A stretch of DNA of 64,000 bases from Euhalothece natronophila Z-M001 (lineage in GTDB: Bacteria > Cyanobacteriota > Cyanobacteriia > Cyanobacteriales > Rubidibacteraceae), in the NCBI RefSeq assembly GCF_007904085.1, contig NZ_CP042326.1:1-64000 (forward strand), read 5' to 3'. This document shows, piece by piece, positions 19,088 through 27,899 of the stretch. How positions within the stretch are numbered: the stretch's first letter is position 1; every line of letters begins with the position of its first letter. A program made the translations under genes and the position numbers. Under the pieces are notes generated by a model. That model was given only the letters and a program-made list of their open reading frames with translations. It did no database searches and was not told where the DNA came from.

Positions 19088-20665
19088 ATGAGCCAAAAAA
19101 AATCTTGGAATATTATTCGTTTTTTTCAAACTTTAACCTATTTTGATGTCATCCCCTTTTTAAGCAAAATCCCCGGAGTAAAAGCCATGATTTTAGATAA
19201 TCAATCAACAAAAACCCCTGAATTTAAGCCCTCAAAAACGGGAACAATTTTAGTGGCAGGAGCAACTGGAGGTGTCGGAAAACGAGTAGTAAGAGAATTA
19301 CAAAAACAAAATTATCCCGTGCGTGCTTTAGTCAGAAGCATCGATCGCGCTCAGACCATTTTAGGAGAAAATCTAGATCAACGGTCAGAGCAGGCGCCTT
19401 CCCTTGAGGAAGGCGTAATCTCTGACCAACGGTCATCCGCAGGCTCCCGAATTCAGTTCGGGAGTACGGATGACTTTTATGAAGGCGATATTACCATTCC
19501 AGAAAGCCTAAAACCAGAACTAATGAAAAACGTCACGGCAGTAATTTGTTGTACAGGAACTCGCATTCAACCAGTAGAAGGTGATACTCCTGATCGTCAA
19601 AAATATTATCAAGGAGTAAAATTTTACGAACCCGAAGTAGCCGAATCAACCCCCGAAGCAGTGGAATACAAAGGGATCAAAAATTTGGTAGAACTTGCCT
19701 CAAACTCTCTTCGCGATCCCTCCTTTCAGCCCATATTTGACTTTAGAAATGCCAATGAAGAAATGAAAGCAATTTGGGGAGCCTTAGATGATGTCGTCAT
19801 GGGCGGCGTAAGTGCTAGTGGCTTTTCGGTTAATGATCAGCGAGGAATTTTTTCGGGAAATGTTTCCACAGATAATAATGGGGGATTTGCCTCAGTTCGG
19901 ACGCGGAATTTTGAAACCCCATTAAACCTTTCAGGATATCAAGGGATTTATTTAAAAGTAAAAGGCGATGGCAATCGTTATAAATTTTTTCTCCGTTGTG
20001 ACCCCAAGTGGGATAGCATTGGTTATGCAAGTTCATTTGATACTAAAAAAGATACCTGGCAAGATATCTATCTTCCTTTCTCAGAATTTAAGCCTGTTTT
20101 TCGCGCCAAAGTCGTTAATGAGGCCCCTCCTGTTAAAGAAAATGAAATTTATTCCTTGCAGTTAATGTTGAGTAAATTTGAATATAACCAAGAGCTTAAT
20201 CCTTACTTTCAACCGGGAACATTTCATTTAGATATAGAAACCATAGAAGCCTATGGAGGGGAAAAAACGCCACAATTTATTATGATTAGTTCTGCTGGAG
20301 TAACCCGTCCCGGACGAAACGATCTGGATCTGAGTCAAGAACCCCCTGCTGTGCAAATGAACGATCAATTAGGAGGCATTTTAACTTGGAAATTAGCAGG
20401 AGAAAATAGTATTCGAGACAGTGGCTTACCCTATACAATTATTCGTCCTTGCGCCCTTACCGAAGAAACCACACCTGAGAATTTATATTTAGAACAAGGA
20501 GATACCTTAAAAGGTCAAGTAAGCCGAGAAACCATTTCCCAATTATGTCTAGAAATTCTTAAAGCACCAGAAGCGGTAAATAAGACATTTGAAGTGTCTA
20601 AAACTTCTGGTAATCGCTTAGAAAATTGGACTCAACAATTATCCTCATTACAGCCAGACTGCTAG
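19088..20665 (+). CDS. NAD(P)-binding SDR fused to CIA30 domain
   Basis: Fusion protein of about 525 residues. An atypical SDR/NmrA-like Rossmann part (TILVAGATGGVGKRVVRELQ, residues about 55-74) is split by a CIA30 domain (DFRNANEEMKAIWGALDDVV onward), the fold of the complex I intermediate-associated protein. The Rossmann half then resumes with FIMISSAGVTRPGR and YTIIRPCALTEE. Cyanobacteria and plants carry such proteins; the substrate is unknown. The frame opens at TTG 19031, but ATG 19088 (MSQKKSWNIIRFF) is the better start. Residues about 98-129 come from two tandem palindromic units inserted in frame (separate entry). Confidence 0.85.
   Translation: MSQKKSWNIIRFFQTLTYFDVIPFLSKIPGVKAMILDNQSTKTPEFKPSKTGTILVAGATGGVGKRVVRELQKQNYPVRALVRSIDRAQTILGENLDQRSEQAPSLEEGVISDQRSSAGSRIQFGSTDDFYEGDITIPESLKPELMKNVTAVICCTGTRIQPVEGDTPDRQKYYQGVKFYEPEVAESTPEAVEYKGIKNLVELASNSLRDPSFQPIFDFRNANEEMKAIWGALDDVVMGGVSASGFSVNDQRGIFSGNVSTDNNGGFASVRTRNFETPLNLSGYQGIYLKVKGDGNRYKFFLRCDPKWDSIGYASSFDTKKDTWQDIYLPFSEFKPVFRAKVVNEAPPVKENEIYSLQLMLSKFEYNQELNPYFQPGTFHLDIETIEAYGGEKTPQFIMISSAGVTRPGRNDLDLSQEPPAVQMNDQLGGILTWKLAGENSIRDSGLPYTIIRPCALTEETTPENLYLEQGDTLKGQVSRETISQLCLEILKAPEAVNKTFEVSKTSGNRLENWTQQLSSLQPDC
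19379..19474. repeat. Two tandem 48-bp palindromic units inserted in frame in the SDR-CIA30 gene
   Basis: Both units begin CAACGGTCA (19379 and 19427), 48 bp apart. Unit 1 folds with outer stem GGTCAGAG/CTCTGACC and inner stem CGCCTTCC/GGAAGGCG. Unit 2 folds with outer stem GTCATCCG/CGGATGAC and inner stem CTCCCGAA/TTCGGGAG. Each is a multiple of three, so the reading frame is kept. They sit in the Rossmann half, where related proteins have a short loop before the EGDIT block. Confidence 0.75.
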
Positions 20666-20673
20666 TATTAGAA

Positions 20674-21312
20674 TCATTGATGACTCAGCACTGATTCTTC
20701 ACGCCCTCGTATATTTTCCATGGCAGCTTTAACGGCGTGAGAAGCGGCAATAATTTCTCGTTCTTCTCCCCCTAAATAAAGTCGCCCAAAACTTCCAACT
20801 GCGGAAACTTGCAGGATATTAATACTGGCTGCTTTTTCCGCTTCGTTGGCAGCTAAGGCCGCAAAGGCTGCTGGTTCCACTTCAAAGACATATAAACTTT
20901 CTCCTTTTAATAGCATATGCCCCCGACGAGTACGGTTAATCAGTTGGGCTTGATGAGCGTCAATATTGCGGATAATTTGGCTAGAGACAACATTCGGTTT
21001 GAGTCCGTCTTTTTCTGAAACCCCTAAAGCGTCTAAAATTGACCGTCCGGCAATGGTTACATCTCCCTTTTGCGAAGAATGAATTTCTAATAACCCATAT
21101 AGGCGTTCTACGACTTGTACTCCCGGACGTACATTTGTTGCTTTGAGGGCAACATCGGTAATGCGGTTAATTTCAATTCCCGGAGAAATTTCAATCCACA
21201 GTGAGGTATCCCCCGGAAGCGGTAAAAAGCCTAATGAGACTGTTCCCATATAAGCGGCGTGTTGTGCTTGTAAACTATCTAAATAGACGTAACTACGAAG
21301 GTCGATACCCAA
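20674..21312 (-). CDS. ccmP: Carboxysome shell protein CcmP (tandem BMC)
   Basis: Tandem bacterial microcompartment protein of 212 residues, the length of CcmP and shorter than CcmO. Two BMC domains (about 1-100 and 105-205) form pseudohexameric trimers with a large gated pore in the beta-carboxysome shell. Seen: [20 protein letters not shown] at the start, [15 protein letters not shown], and the repeated [17 protein letters not shown] and [14 protein letters not shown] blocks. It is away from other carboxysome genes, as is common for ccmP. Confidence 0.92.
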   Translation of the reverse strand: MGIDLRSYVYLDSLQAQHAAYMGTVSLGFLPLPGDTSLWIEISPGIEINRITDVALKATNVRPGVQVVERLYGLLEIHSSQKGDVTIAGRSILDALGVSEKDGLKPNVVSSQIIRNIDAHQAQLINRTRRGHMLLKGESLYVFEVEPAAFAALAANEAEKAASINILQVSAVGSFGRLYLGGEEREIIAASHAVKAAMENIRGREESVLSHQ

Positions 21313-21468
21313 GAGTGGTTCTCCTGTTTAAAATGCCAATTGAGAATAAATAATTAACAATCCCTATCTTAAACTTACTTCTAAATTTTAACCCTCTTGT
21401 TCCATTAATTTTAGAAGCGGATTAAAATAGATTAGATGAAAATGCGCTATAACTAACAAAAGAAGTCG

Positions 21469-22584
21469 TTGATCGATCGCGCTTTGGATAATTGTTCTTC
21501 TACCGTTACCCCTAGTTCTGATTCTCTCCATCCCCTGCAACAGGTCGCATTAAACTGGATTGCCTTTTGGCAGGGGCGAGATGTGGTGTTTGCTGTTGAT
21601 GTAACTGCCAGTGTGCGCCTTGATGATCAAGGTCGGTTACGCATTGAGCAAATTATTCGTGATGCCATTAATCGCGGGGATACCGTTTATATTGCCCCTT
21701 TTGCTGATACCATTGAGGTTACGAATATAAGGGAAGTGACCAGCGAAGAGGACATTGATGAGGTTTTAACAGAAATTCCTTTAGAACCTGATCCAGATCG
21801 GGCTAATACTGATATTCAGAATGCAGAGTTATTTACTTATCAGTTTTTAGCCCAACAAAATCACTGTCGTCTGGTGGAAAATGATGGCATTCGGGAACAA
21901 GCGGTGGTTTGGCTAACGGATGCCCCCTTAGAAACTGAAACTGGGGATGAGTGGATTGAAACCCCTGCTGATAGTCCGTTTCGGGATGTAGATTCCTCAG
22001 AAAGTCAACTGCGACGGGATTGGCTAGAGGCGTTACCGAGAGAAGCGCGATCGCGCCGTATTCCCACAGGAGACGATGAATTTTACGATCTTACGATTGT
22101 CGATATTCCCCCTACCTTACAAGAATTTTGCACCCCTGCACCCAGTGGGGAAGAAGTCTGTTTCATCAACCGCTATCTCTTCCAACAATTATGGCTACCA
22201 ACGACAAGCGTTCTGGTTTTTTTCGTTACCGCCATCACCCTGTTAGGATTTTGGTATAGTTGGCAAAAACCTTGGCGACTCACCATTGAATTAGAAGCGG
22301 AAGAGAAAGAAGATTATCCTGTAAAGTTCTTGAAATCTAATCAACGTTTAGCTATTGGTGATCAAGATGCCTCCGCCACTGATTATATAGAATGTCCGGG
22401 GAATGAAATTCGTGCCTACCTAGAACGCAAACGCAATCAACTTTATCTGATTCCGACACAAGAAGCCCCAATTTTTTATAAAGATAAAGAAGTGACTACT
22501 CGAACTAAAATTACTGGCAAACGTCTGCGCTTCAATTGTCCAGAAAATAAAAAAGATTTTGAATTTGTCGTTAAAATTGATTAA
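21469..22584 (+). CDS. Membrane-anchored VWA domain protein (partner of tubulin-like GTPase)
   Basis: 371 residues. A von Willebrand A domain (about 35-215) has a MIDAS-like DVTAS at about 44-48 (Thr replaces the first Ser of the usual DxSxS), FADTIEV and the strand VVWLTDAP. One strong membrane helix (about 245-262, VLVFFVTAITLLGFWYSW) is followed by a C-terminal soluble beta-rich domain of about 100 residues with LAIGDQDAS and RLRFNCPENKKDFEF, which has an FHA-like look but which I cannot assign. The first codon is TTG at 21469; no ATG nearby fits. The next gene starts 18 bp after the stop, so the pair is an operon. Confidence 0.75.
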   Translation: MIDRALDNCSSTVTPSSDSLHPLQQVALNWIAFWQGRDVVFAVDVTASVRLDDQGRLRIEQIIRDAINRGDTVYIAPFADTIEVTNIREVTSEEDIDEVLTEIPLEPDPDRANTDIQNAELFTYQFLAQQNHCRLVENDGIREQAVVWLTDAPLETETGDEWIETPADSPFRDVDSSESQLRRDWLEALPREARSRRIPTGDDEFYDLTIVDIPPTLQEFCTPAPSGEEVCFINRYLFQQLWLPTTSVLVFFVTAITLLGFWYSWQKPWRLTIELEAEEKEDYPVKFLKSNQRLAIGDQDASATDYIECPGNEIRAYLERKRNQLYLIPTQEAPIFYKDKEVTTRTKITGKRLRFNCPENKKDFEFVVKID

Positions 22585-22602
22585 TAATTCTGAGGAGTGA
22601 TT

Positions 22603-25600
22603 ATGCAAGCGAAAGAAAGAAATTTACGCGGTGTCAAGCGAACCATCTGTATTGGGTTAGGGGGAACAGGAAAAAATGTTTTAATGCAGTTACGGCGATT
22701 AATTGTTGATCGTTATGGCGACTTAAACGAACTCCCAATTATTGGTTTTACGCATATTGATACTGATAAGGGGGCAGCCCAAAGTTCAGGGTTACGCACT
22801 GGGAATACTTATCATGGGGTTTCCTTAAGTTTTCGGGATTCTGAAAAAGTTTCCGCCACCATGAGTAGTAAAGAAGTTACCAATTTTGTTCAAGGATTAG
22901 AGCGTAGAAATCAATCTGATCGATCCAGTCCTTATGATCATATTGGTCGTTGGTTTCCACCGCAATTACTCCGCAATATTAAAGCAGTAGAAGAAGGGGC
23001 AAAAGGAATCCGCCCTGTCGGACGATTAGCATTTTTCCATAACTATTCTAACATTAGAAGTGCGATTGAAACTGCTGAAAAACGAACCCGAGGACATGAA
23101 GCCAAGTTATTACAAAAAGGGCTTTATTTAGAACCCGGTTTAAATATTTTTATTATTGGTTCTTTGTGTGGGGGAACAGGGAGTGGAATGGTGCTTGATA
23201 CTGCTTATAGTTTGCGTCAAGACTATGGTGATCAAGGGGCGCAAGTTTTTGGTTATTTAGTGATTAGTCCACAGCTTTATGGTAATAATCCGAGTCAAAG
23301 TGCGAACACTTATGCAGCGTTAAAAGAGTTAAATTACTATAGCACCCCAGGTAGTCAATTTCAAGCAGTTTATGATCCCCAAAATCTGGTTTGGGTAGAA
23401 GAAAAACGCGCTCCCTTTGATTATACTTATCTGATTTCTAGTGAAACAGGTGGCGAATATACGATTCTAGATCAGCGAAAATTATGTAATGTTATTGCTC
23501 ATAAAATTGGCTTAGAATTTTCTAGTGAATTAGCCCCTGTTATGAGTGGAATGCGGGATAACTTTTTAAGCCATTTAATCGGTTGGGATCAACATCCGCG
23601 GCGTAATAGTCAGGGCTATTTAACGTTTGGATTAGCGGCAATTTATTTTCCGCGCGATCGCATTGTCCAAATTGCCTTAAATCGAATTAGTTTAAATCTT
23701 TTAGAATTTTGGCTGAATGGTAAGGGACAAAAACCCGATGTTAATTTGTTACTAGAACAGTTTATGACGGGGGCAAGTTGGCATCAAAGTTTAGATGCGA
23801 AAGATAACTTTACCTATCGCCTACGGGAAGCAAGTCGGGATGGTAAATATAGCTTTACGGATCGCCTGAAAAGTTGGCGTAATAATCAAGAAAAGTTAAT
23901 TAATGAAAATAGTAAGAAGCCTGACGATCGCGCTCGCCTTTATCAACAACTTCCCAAACAGTTTAAGCAAGAATTTCGGAAAGTACAACCCGGAGAAACG
24001 GAAAGTGTACGGGGGGAATGGATTACTCGCCTCAAACAAGCGCAACCGAAGCTAACCGCCACCTTAAAAGAAGAAATTTATCAATTTTTAGTGGGGTTAC
24101 TTACCCCCAGTAATCAAAACTTTTCCTTGCGTGTGAGTCGAGAATGGTTAGAAGCCTTATTCAGCGAATTAAATAATTATCAGCGCGAATTGGAAGAAAA
24201 AATCCGACAAGATAACCAATTCCATACTCTAGAAGAAGTGGAAAAAACTTGGCGCAATACCCAAGAAGAAATTGACGAAATTGATCAGAAATTTAAGCTG
24301 TTTGGTAATAAAGGAAGTAAAATTCAAGAAGAAGCTCGCGGTGCGTTACAACGAGTGAATAAATTAATCCAAGAGAACTTTGAACTAGCTTTAAATCAAG
24401 AAGCCTTAAAAATTGTTCAACAATTACAGGAATATGTTCAAGCGCGATCGCGCGAATTGGCAAATTTAAGTCGCACCGTTGATAGTTTAAGAAATGACTA
24501 TTTAGAAGAAGAAAGTGAACTCAAGCAACTGAACTTTGATGAAATGAGTGGAGAAGCCATTTTTAATGATGAAGATATCCAGCAATGTTGTGAGACATTA
24601 TTACCCTCAGAAGAAGCGCGATCGCGCCTAGTTTTAGTTAGCGATCAAATTACTGAACACATTGGGGAAGAAAAATCTCTCATTAACCTCGTAGAAGAAA
24701 ACTATATCAACGAAGACAGCTTACAAAATTCCATTTATCAAGCCGTTGATACCCTTTTTGGTCGTCACAGTTCTACAGTTATTAATTCCGTGATTAAACG
24801 GTTTCTGCAAAACTATCGAGGTTCAGAACGTTCTATTCGCTTAAACCAAATATTACAACAAGCGGCTCCCTTACTGAAACTCAATAAAGCCGATCCCCAT
24901 TACGTGGATGATAGTGCAAAAAGTTCCAGAATTATTGGCTTTCGCGATACCGATGAAACCGAAGTACAACAATTTAAAGAAATTTTATACAACGATTTAG
25001 CCATCCCCAACTCAGAAATGAAACCCACTCAAGCCGAAGACGAAATTATTATTGTGAGTGAATACGCTGGCTTTCCGCTACGTCTCATTGAAGGCTTAGA
25101 TCAAATGCGAAAACATTACGTTAAAGCCACAACCTCTGCCAAAGAATTTCTCCATAATGATGCCCAAACCACTTTTACCGATATTATTCCCCCTGATGCC
25201 AATACCTTAGAAGACTTACAAGATATTTTCTATCCTTCCCTTGCTTTAGAGTTATTATCTTCCAATGCAGAAACGGGACAACTCGAATTTACTTATGATG
25301 ATAAAATGCGAGGCTATGAAAAAACCGCCTCTCTCAGTCCAATTTGGGAACAGGCATTAGAAACCCTATATCGACAAACTGATCTCGCCACCACCCTCCA
25401 AGACAACTTGGAAGCCATCATCACAGAAATTAAAAATCAGCCTCAACAATGGGAAGAATATTATCGTCCAAAATTCCAACAATTTGTCCAATATGTGGAT
25501 AACATTCCTGATACTGATCCGAATTACCCCTATCGAGATACTCTCCTTGGAATTGAAGGAACACTTGATACTCCCTACCAAGAAGGAGTGTTAGAAAGAT

Positions 25601-25824
25601 TCCGCAAACGTATTGAACGGGAAATTCAGCCGTTACTCCAATCTCAAGAACAAGCCTCCCGTGTGATTGAAGGGAAGCCAGAAGAAGAAATAGAAGATGC
25701 AGAAATTGTAGAAGACTCCCAACAAGGCTTAAGTGAACTAGAGAAATTAATTCAGCATAAAGAGAAGGGATATCTCTCTGAAGAAGAGTTTCAAGCGGCG
25801 AAACGAAGATTATTAGGGCTTTAG
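22603..25824 (+). CDS. Giant tubulin/FtsZ-like protein (Tubulin_2 type) with SHOCT-like tail
   Basis: 1073 residues. The N-terminus has a nucleotide-binding Rossmann strand and turn (RTICIGLGGTGKNVLMQLRR) and, near residue 190, the tubulin-superfamily signature in IGSLCGGTGSGMVLDTA, so GTP binding is likely. The next 300 residues look like the rest of the tubulin-like fold. The middle (about 440-850) is largely helical and rich in E, Q and K, with coiled-coil character. The last 30 residues (SELEKLIQHKEKGYLSEEEF) match the SHOCT helical hairpin, an oligomerisation tail. GAGGAG before the ATG at 22603 favours this start over GTG 22597. Coupled to a membrane VWA protein; probably a filament or membrane-remodelling system, function unproven. 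Confidence 0.8.
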   Translation: MQAKERNLRGVKRTICIGLGGTGKNVLMQLRRLIVDRYGDLNELPIIGFTHIDTDKGAAQSSGLRTGNTYHGVSLSFRDSEKVSATMSSKEVTNFVQGLERRNQSDRSSPYDHIGRWFPPQLLRNIKAVEEGAKGIRPVGRLAFFHNYSNIRSAIETAEKRTRGHEAKLLQKGLYLEPGLNIFIIGSLCGGTGSGMVLDTAYSLRQDYGDQGAQVFGYLVISPQLYGNNPSQSANTYAALKELNYYSTPGSQFQAVYDPQNLVWVEEKRAPFDYTYLISSETGGEYTILDQRKLCNVIAHKIGLEFSSELAPVMSGMRDNFLSHLIGWDQHPRRNSQGYLTFGLAAIYFPRDRIVQIALNRISLNLLEFWLNGKGQKPDVNLLLEQFMTGASWHQSLDAKDNFTYRLREASRDGKYSFTDRLKSWRNNQEKLINENSKKPDDRARLYQQLPKQFKQEFRKVQPGETESVRGEWITRLKQAQPKLTATLKEEIYQFLVGLLTPSNQNFSLRVSREWLEALFSELNNYQRELEEKIRQDNQFHTLEEVEKTWRNTQEEIDEIDQKFKLFGNKGSKIQEEARGALQRVNKLIQENFELALNQEALKIVQQLQEYVQARSRELANLSRTVDSLRNDYLEEESELKQLNFDEMSGEAIFNDEDIQQCCETLLPSEEARSRLVLVSDQITEHIGEEKSLINLVEENYINEDSLQNSIYQAVDTLFGRHSSTVINSVIKRFLQNYRGSERSIRLNQILQQAAPLLKLNKADPHYVDDSAKSSRIIGFRDTDETEVQQFKEILYNDLAIPNSEMKPTQAEDEIIIVSEYAGFPLRLIEGLDQMRKHYVKATTSAKEFLHNDAQTTFTDIIPPDANTLEDLQDIFYPSLALELLSSNAETGQLEFTYDDKMRGYEKTASLSPIWEQALETLYRQTDLATTLQDNLEAIITEIKNQPQQWEEYYRPKFQQFVQYVDNIPDTDPNYPYRDTLLGIEGTLDTPYQEGVLERFRKRIEREIQPLLQSQEQASRVIEGKPEEEIEDAEIVEDSQQGLSELEKLIQHKEKGYLSEEEFQAAKRRLLGL

Positions 25825-25834
25825 TTGTCCTAAT

Positions 25835-25941
25835 TATAGTCGTTCCAATTCAGTTCCGTAGTGCAGCCATCTTGGCTGCTACTAGGGAGCAAGATGCTCC
25901 CACTACTTTTAGGTTGCTGTTTTTTATTTGGAATCACTATA
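25835..25941 (+). mobile_element. Family 1 miniature element, copy A (107 bp)
   Basis: Ends are TATAGTCGTTCCAATT and, inverted, TATAGTGATTCCAAAT, flanked by TA as in IS630/Tc1-type elements. It contains two internal hairpins (GCAGCCATCTTGGCTGC and GGGAGCAAGATGCTCCC) and no gene. By eye it is identical to the copies at 34551, 45930 (inverted) and 50590. Here it lies 11 bp after the tubulin-like gene. The rest of the gap to 26082 shows no gene. Confidence 0.9.
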
Positions 25942-26082
25942 AAGACAGTACGCTATCTCTTTGAAAATAATCTTCCTAGATTTTTCACATTTATTTTTTA
26001 CTGTTACGTGGGTAGAGGCTATATGTACGGTTTCCTTTATTGCGCTCTAATATGAAGTAAATTTGTAAAGATCAAGACACTT

Positions 26083-26595
26083 ATGAAAAAGCTATCAATT
26101 ATAGCATCTGGAGCTGTAGCGTCTATTTTTATGTTAGGCTCTACTATGGTTGCTGAAGCTCAAGAGCAGCAACAACAACCATCTCCAGATCAGCAAATGC
26201 CTGCCACTCCTGAAGGAAGCACAGTTGATGTTGACCAAGAAGAGTTAGAACGCTTTGCCAATGCGTTTTTAGCTGTTCAGGAAATTCAAGATCAGTCTCG
26301 TCAGGAAATGGCAGAGGCAATTGAGCAAGAGGGGCTCACTATTGAGGAGTACAATCAAATGTTCCGACAGCAACAGCAACCTGAAGCTGCGGAATCAGAA
26401 ATGAGCCCAGAGCAACAAGAACAGTTTCAACAAGCTGATGCTCGTATTGATGAAATTGAGCAGGAAGCGCAAACTGAAATTGAGAACGCCATTACTGGTG
26501 AAGGAATCGAGCTAGAACGCTTTGAACAACTTTGGGTTGCAATCCAACAAGATCCAGAACTTCAACAGGAAGTACAACAAATCTTGCAGAACTAA
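26083..26595 (+). CDS. Secreted DUF4168 protein, copy 1
   Basis: 170 residues. A signal peptide (about 1-26, ending VAEAQ), a Gln/Pro-rich linker (about 27-50), then the DUF4168 domain (about 55-168) with LERFANAFLAVQEIQ, ADARIDEIEQEAQTEIENAI and ELQQEVQQIL. Likely extracytoplasmic; function unknown. It is the first of three DUF4168 genes in 3.4 kb, each with the same RFANAF and FEEIF/FEQLW blocks. A small lipoprotein gene follows 32 bp later. Confidence 0.85.
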   Translation: MKKLSIIASGAVASIFMLGSTMVAEAQEQQQQPSPDQQMPATPEGSTVDVDQEELERFANAFLAVQEIQDQSRQEMAEAIEQEGLTIEEYNQMFRQQQQPEAAESEMSPEQQEQFQQADARIDEIEQEAQTEIENAITGEGIELERFEQLWVAIQQDPELQQEVQQILQN

Positions 26596-26627
26596 TTTAG
26601 ACGTTAAAGGAAATTAAAGAAATTACC

Positions 26628-26795
26628 ATGAAAATTAAGCAAATTCTATTATTATCAATCGGTCTTCTTTCTCCCCTTGCCCTCGCGGCTTGCGAGCCTC
26701 CTGCAGATGATATGCCACCGGGTCCTGACGAAGAGGAAGGAATGCCAGATCAACCAGATGAGCCTGGTGATCCTGGTGATGACAATGGTCTCTAA
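26628..26795 (+). CDS. Small acidic lipoprotein (55 aa)
   Basis: Starts MKIKQILLLSIGLLSPLALA followed by the lipobox cysteine (LALAAC), so it is probably lipid-anchored. The mature part is about 34 residues, nearly all Pro, Asp, Glu and Gly (PDEEEGMPDQPDEPGDPG). It resembles the N-terminal halves of the 27900 and 28714 products. A terminator follows within 40 bp, which supports it as the last gene of a unit with copy 1 of DUF4168. Confidence 0.75.
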   Translation: MKIKQILLLSIGLLSPLALAACEPPADDMPPGPDEEEGMPDQPDEPGDPGDDNGL

Positions 26796-26831
26796 GGGGC
26801 TTGTGCGCTAGTTTACCTAATAAAAAAAACT

Positions 26832-26861
26832 AAAGGGTAGTATTTTCACTGCCCTTTTTTT
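26832..26861 (+). terminator. Rho-independent terminator
   Basis: AAAGGGTAGT pairs (with G-U) with CACTGCCCTTT and runs into seven T, about 37 bp after the small lipoprotein stop. Confidence 0.75.
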
Positions 26862-26929
26862 GCTTATATAGGGATTTCAGGTAAAAGCTATTGAACTCAG
26901 ACATTTAGATTATTTCAATCAACTACCGC

Positions 26930-27067
26930 TATAGCAATCCTAAATCAGTTGTAAACTTCCACTTTAGTTCCCCCCTTTAATAAGGGCGGTTAGGGGGGAA
27001 GCCTTCGGCACGGCTTTCAGCCTACGCAACTTAAGCTACTTTTTACAAATGAGATCATATTGCTATA
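26930..27067 (+). mobile_element. Family 2 miniature element, copy A
   Basis: Left end TATAGCAATCCTAAATCAG and inverted right end TATAGCAATATGATCTCAT, TA-flanked. The interior has a C-run/G-run hairpin (CCCCCC...GGGGGG) and no gene. The same element lies inverted at 29619. The remaining intergenic DNA from 27068 to 27285 is AT-rich with no gene I can support; a 44-codon upstream extension of the next reading frame (from 27154) lacks a signal-peptide start and is not used. Confidence 0.85.
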
Positions 27068-27285
27068 TATCTAATATTGATAGAAATATAGAAACATTCC
27101 TCTATTTTTTCCTTAACAAAGGGGATTAAAGGGATAAACTATAATTTGAGTCTTTGGAGATGGCAATAATCTTAAGCTTCTCACAAAGATTTCTCATTCT
27201 CTTCCTAGAATTTTCAAATTTTTATCTTAACTTTATATTTGAAGTCAAAAACAAATTACTCAAACTCAAAATAGGAGATAAACCG

Positions 27286-27786
27286 ATGAAAGCCCCATCA
27301 ATTGTAATAGGAACTCTTGCTTCTCTTTTCTTAGTTGGTAGCTATACTTCTGCAGAAGCACAACAACAACAAGAAGCACCTCAACAGCAAATGCCCCAAC
27401 AACAAGCGCCAGAAATATCAGTTGATTCTGATGAAATTGAACGCTTTGCGAATGCTTTTGAAAATGTACAAGGGGTTCAAGATGAAGCCCGAGATAACAT
27501 GATGCAAGCCATTGAGGAAGAAGGTTTAGATATTGAAACTTATAATCAAGCATTTCGGATGCAACAGCAAGGAGCAGACCCCTCAGAAGAATTAAGCCAA
27601 GAAGAGCAACAACAGTTTGAACAAGCTGACTCAAGGATTGATGAAATTGAGCAAGAAGCTCAAAGTGATATTGAACAAGCAATTACTGATGCTGATTTAG
27701 AGGTAGAACGATTTGAAGAAATTTTTATGGGAATTCAACAAGATCCAGAACTGCAACAACAGGTTCAAGAGGCAATCCAGCAATAG
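27286..27786 (+). CDS. Secreted DUF4168 protein, copy 2
   Basis: 166 residues. Signal peptide (MKAPSIVIGTLASLFLVG, cleavage near AEA-QQ), a Gln/Pro-rich linker, and a DUF4168 domain with IERFANAFENVQGVQDEA, DSRIDEIEQEAQSDIEQAI and the ending QQDPELQQQVQEAIQQ. The frame is open upstream to 27154, but the ATG at 27286 gives the signal peptide and has AGGAG seven bases before it. The domain is very close to the C-terminal half of the 28714 gene, pointing to recent duplication. Confidence 0.87.
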   Translation: MKAPSIVIGTLASLFLVGSYTSAEAQQQQEAPQQQMPQQQAPEISVDSDEIERFANAFENVQGVQDEARDNMMQAIEEEGLDIETYNQAFRMQQQGADPSEELSQEEQQQFEQADSRIDEIEQEAQSDIEQAITDADLEVERFEEIFMGIQQDPELQQQVQEAIQQ

Positions 27787-27805
27787 AAATTATCGGTAAA
27801 TCTTT

Positions 27806-27840
27806 GGGGTACACAAAAATTAAAATCAGTTAGTGTACCT
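27806..27840 (+). terminator. Hairpin after DUF4168 copy 2
   Basis: GGTACAC (27808) pairs with GTGTACC (27833). Related GTACC/GGTAC-type stretches recur before 28714 and at about 29460-29515, so this is part of the duplicated unit. Confidence 0.45.
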
Positions 27841-27899
27841 CAATTAAAATAAATCACTCAAAGAAAATATCTAATAACTAAAATTAAGGAGGAAAGGTA

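Noticed and set aside
25861-26055. 64-codon plus-strand frame starting in the family 1 element
   Set aside because: Most of it is element and AT-rich flank; the other element copies do not continue into the same protein.
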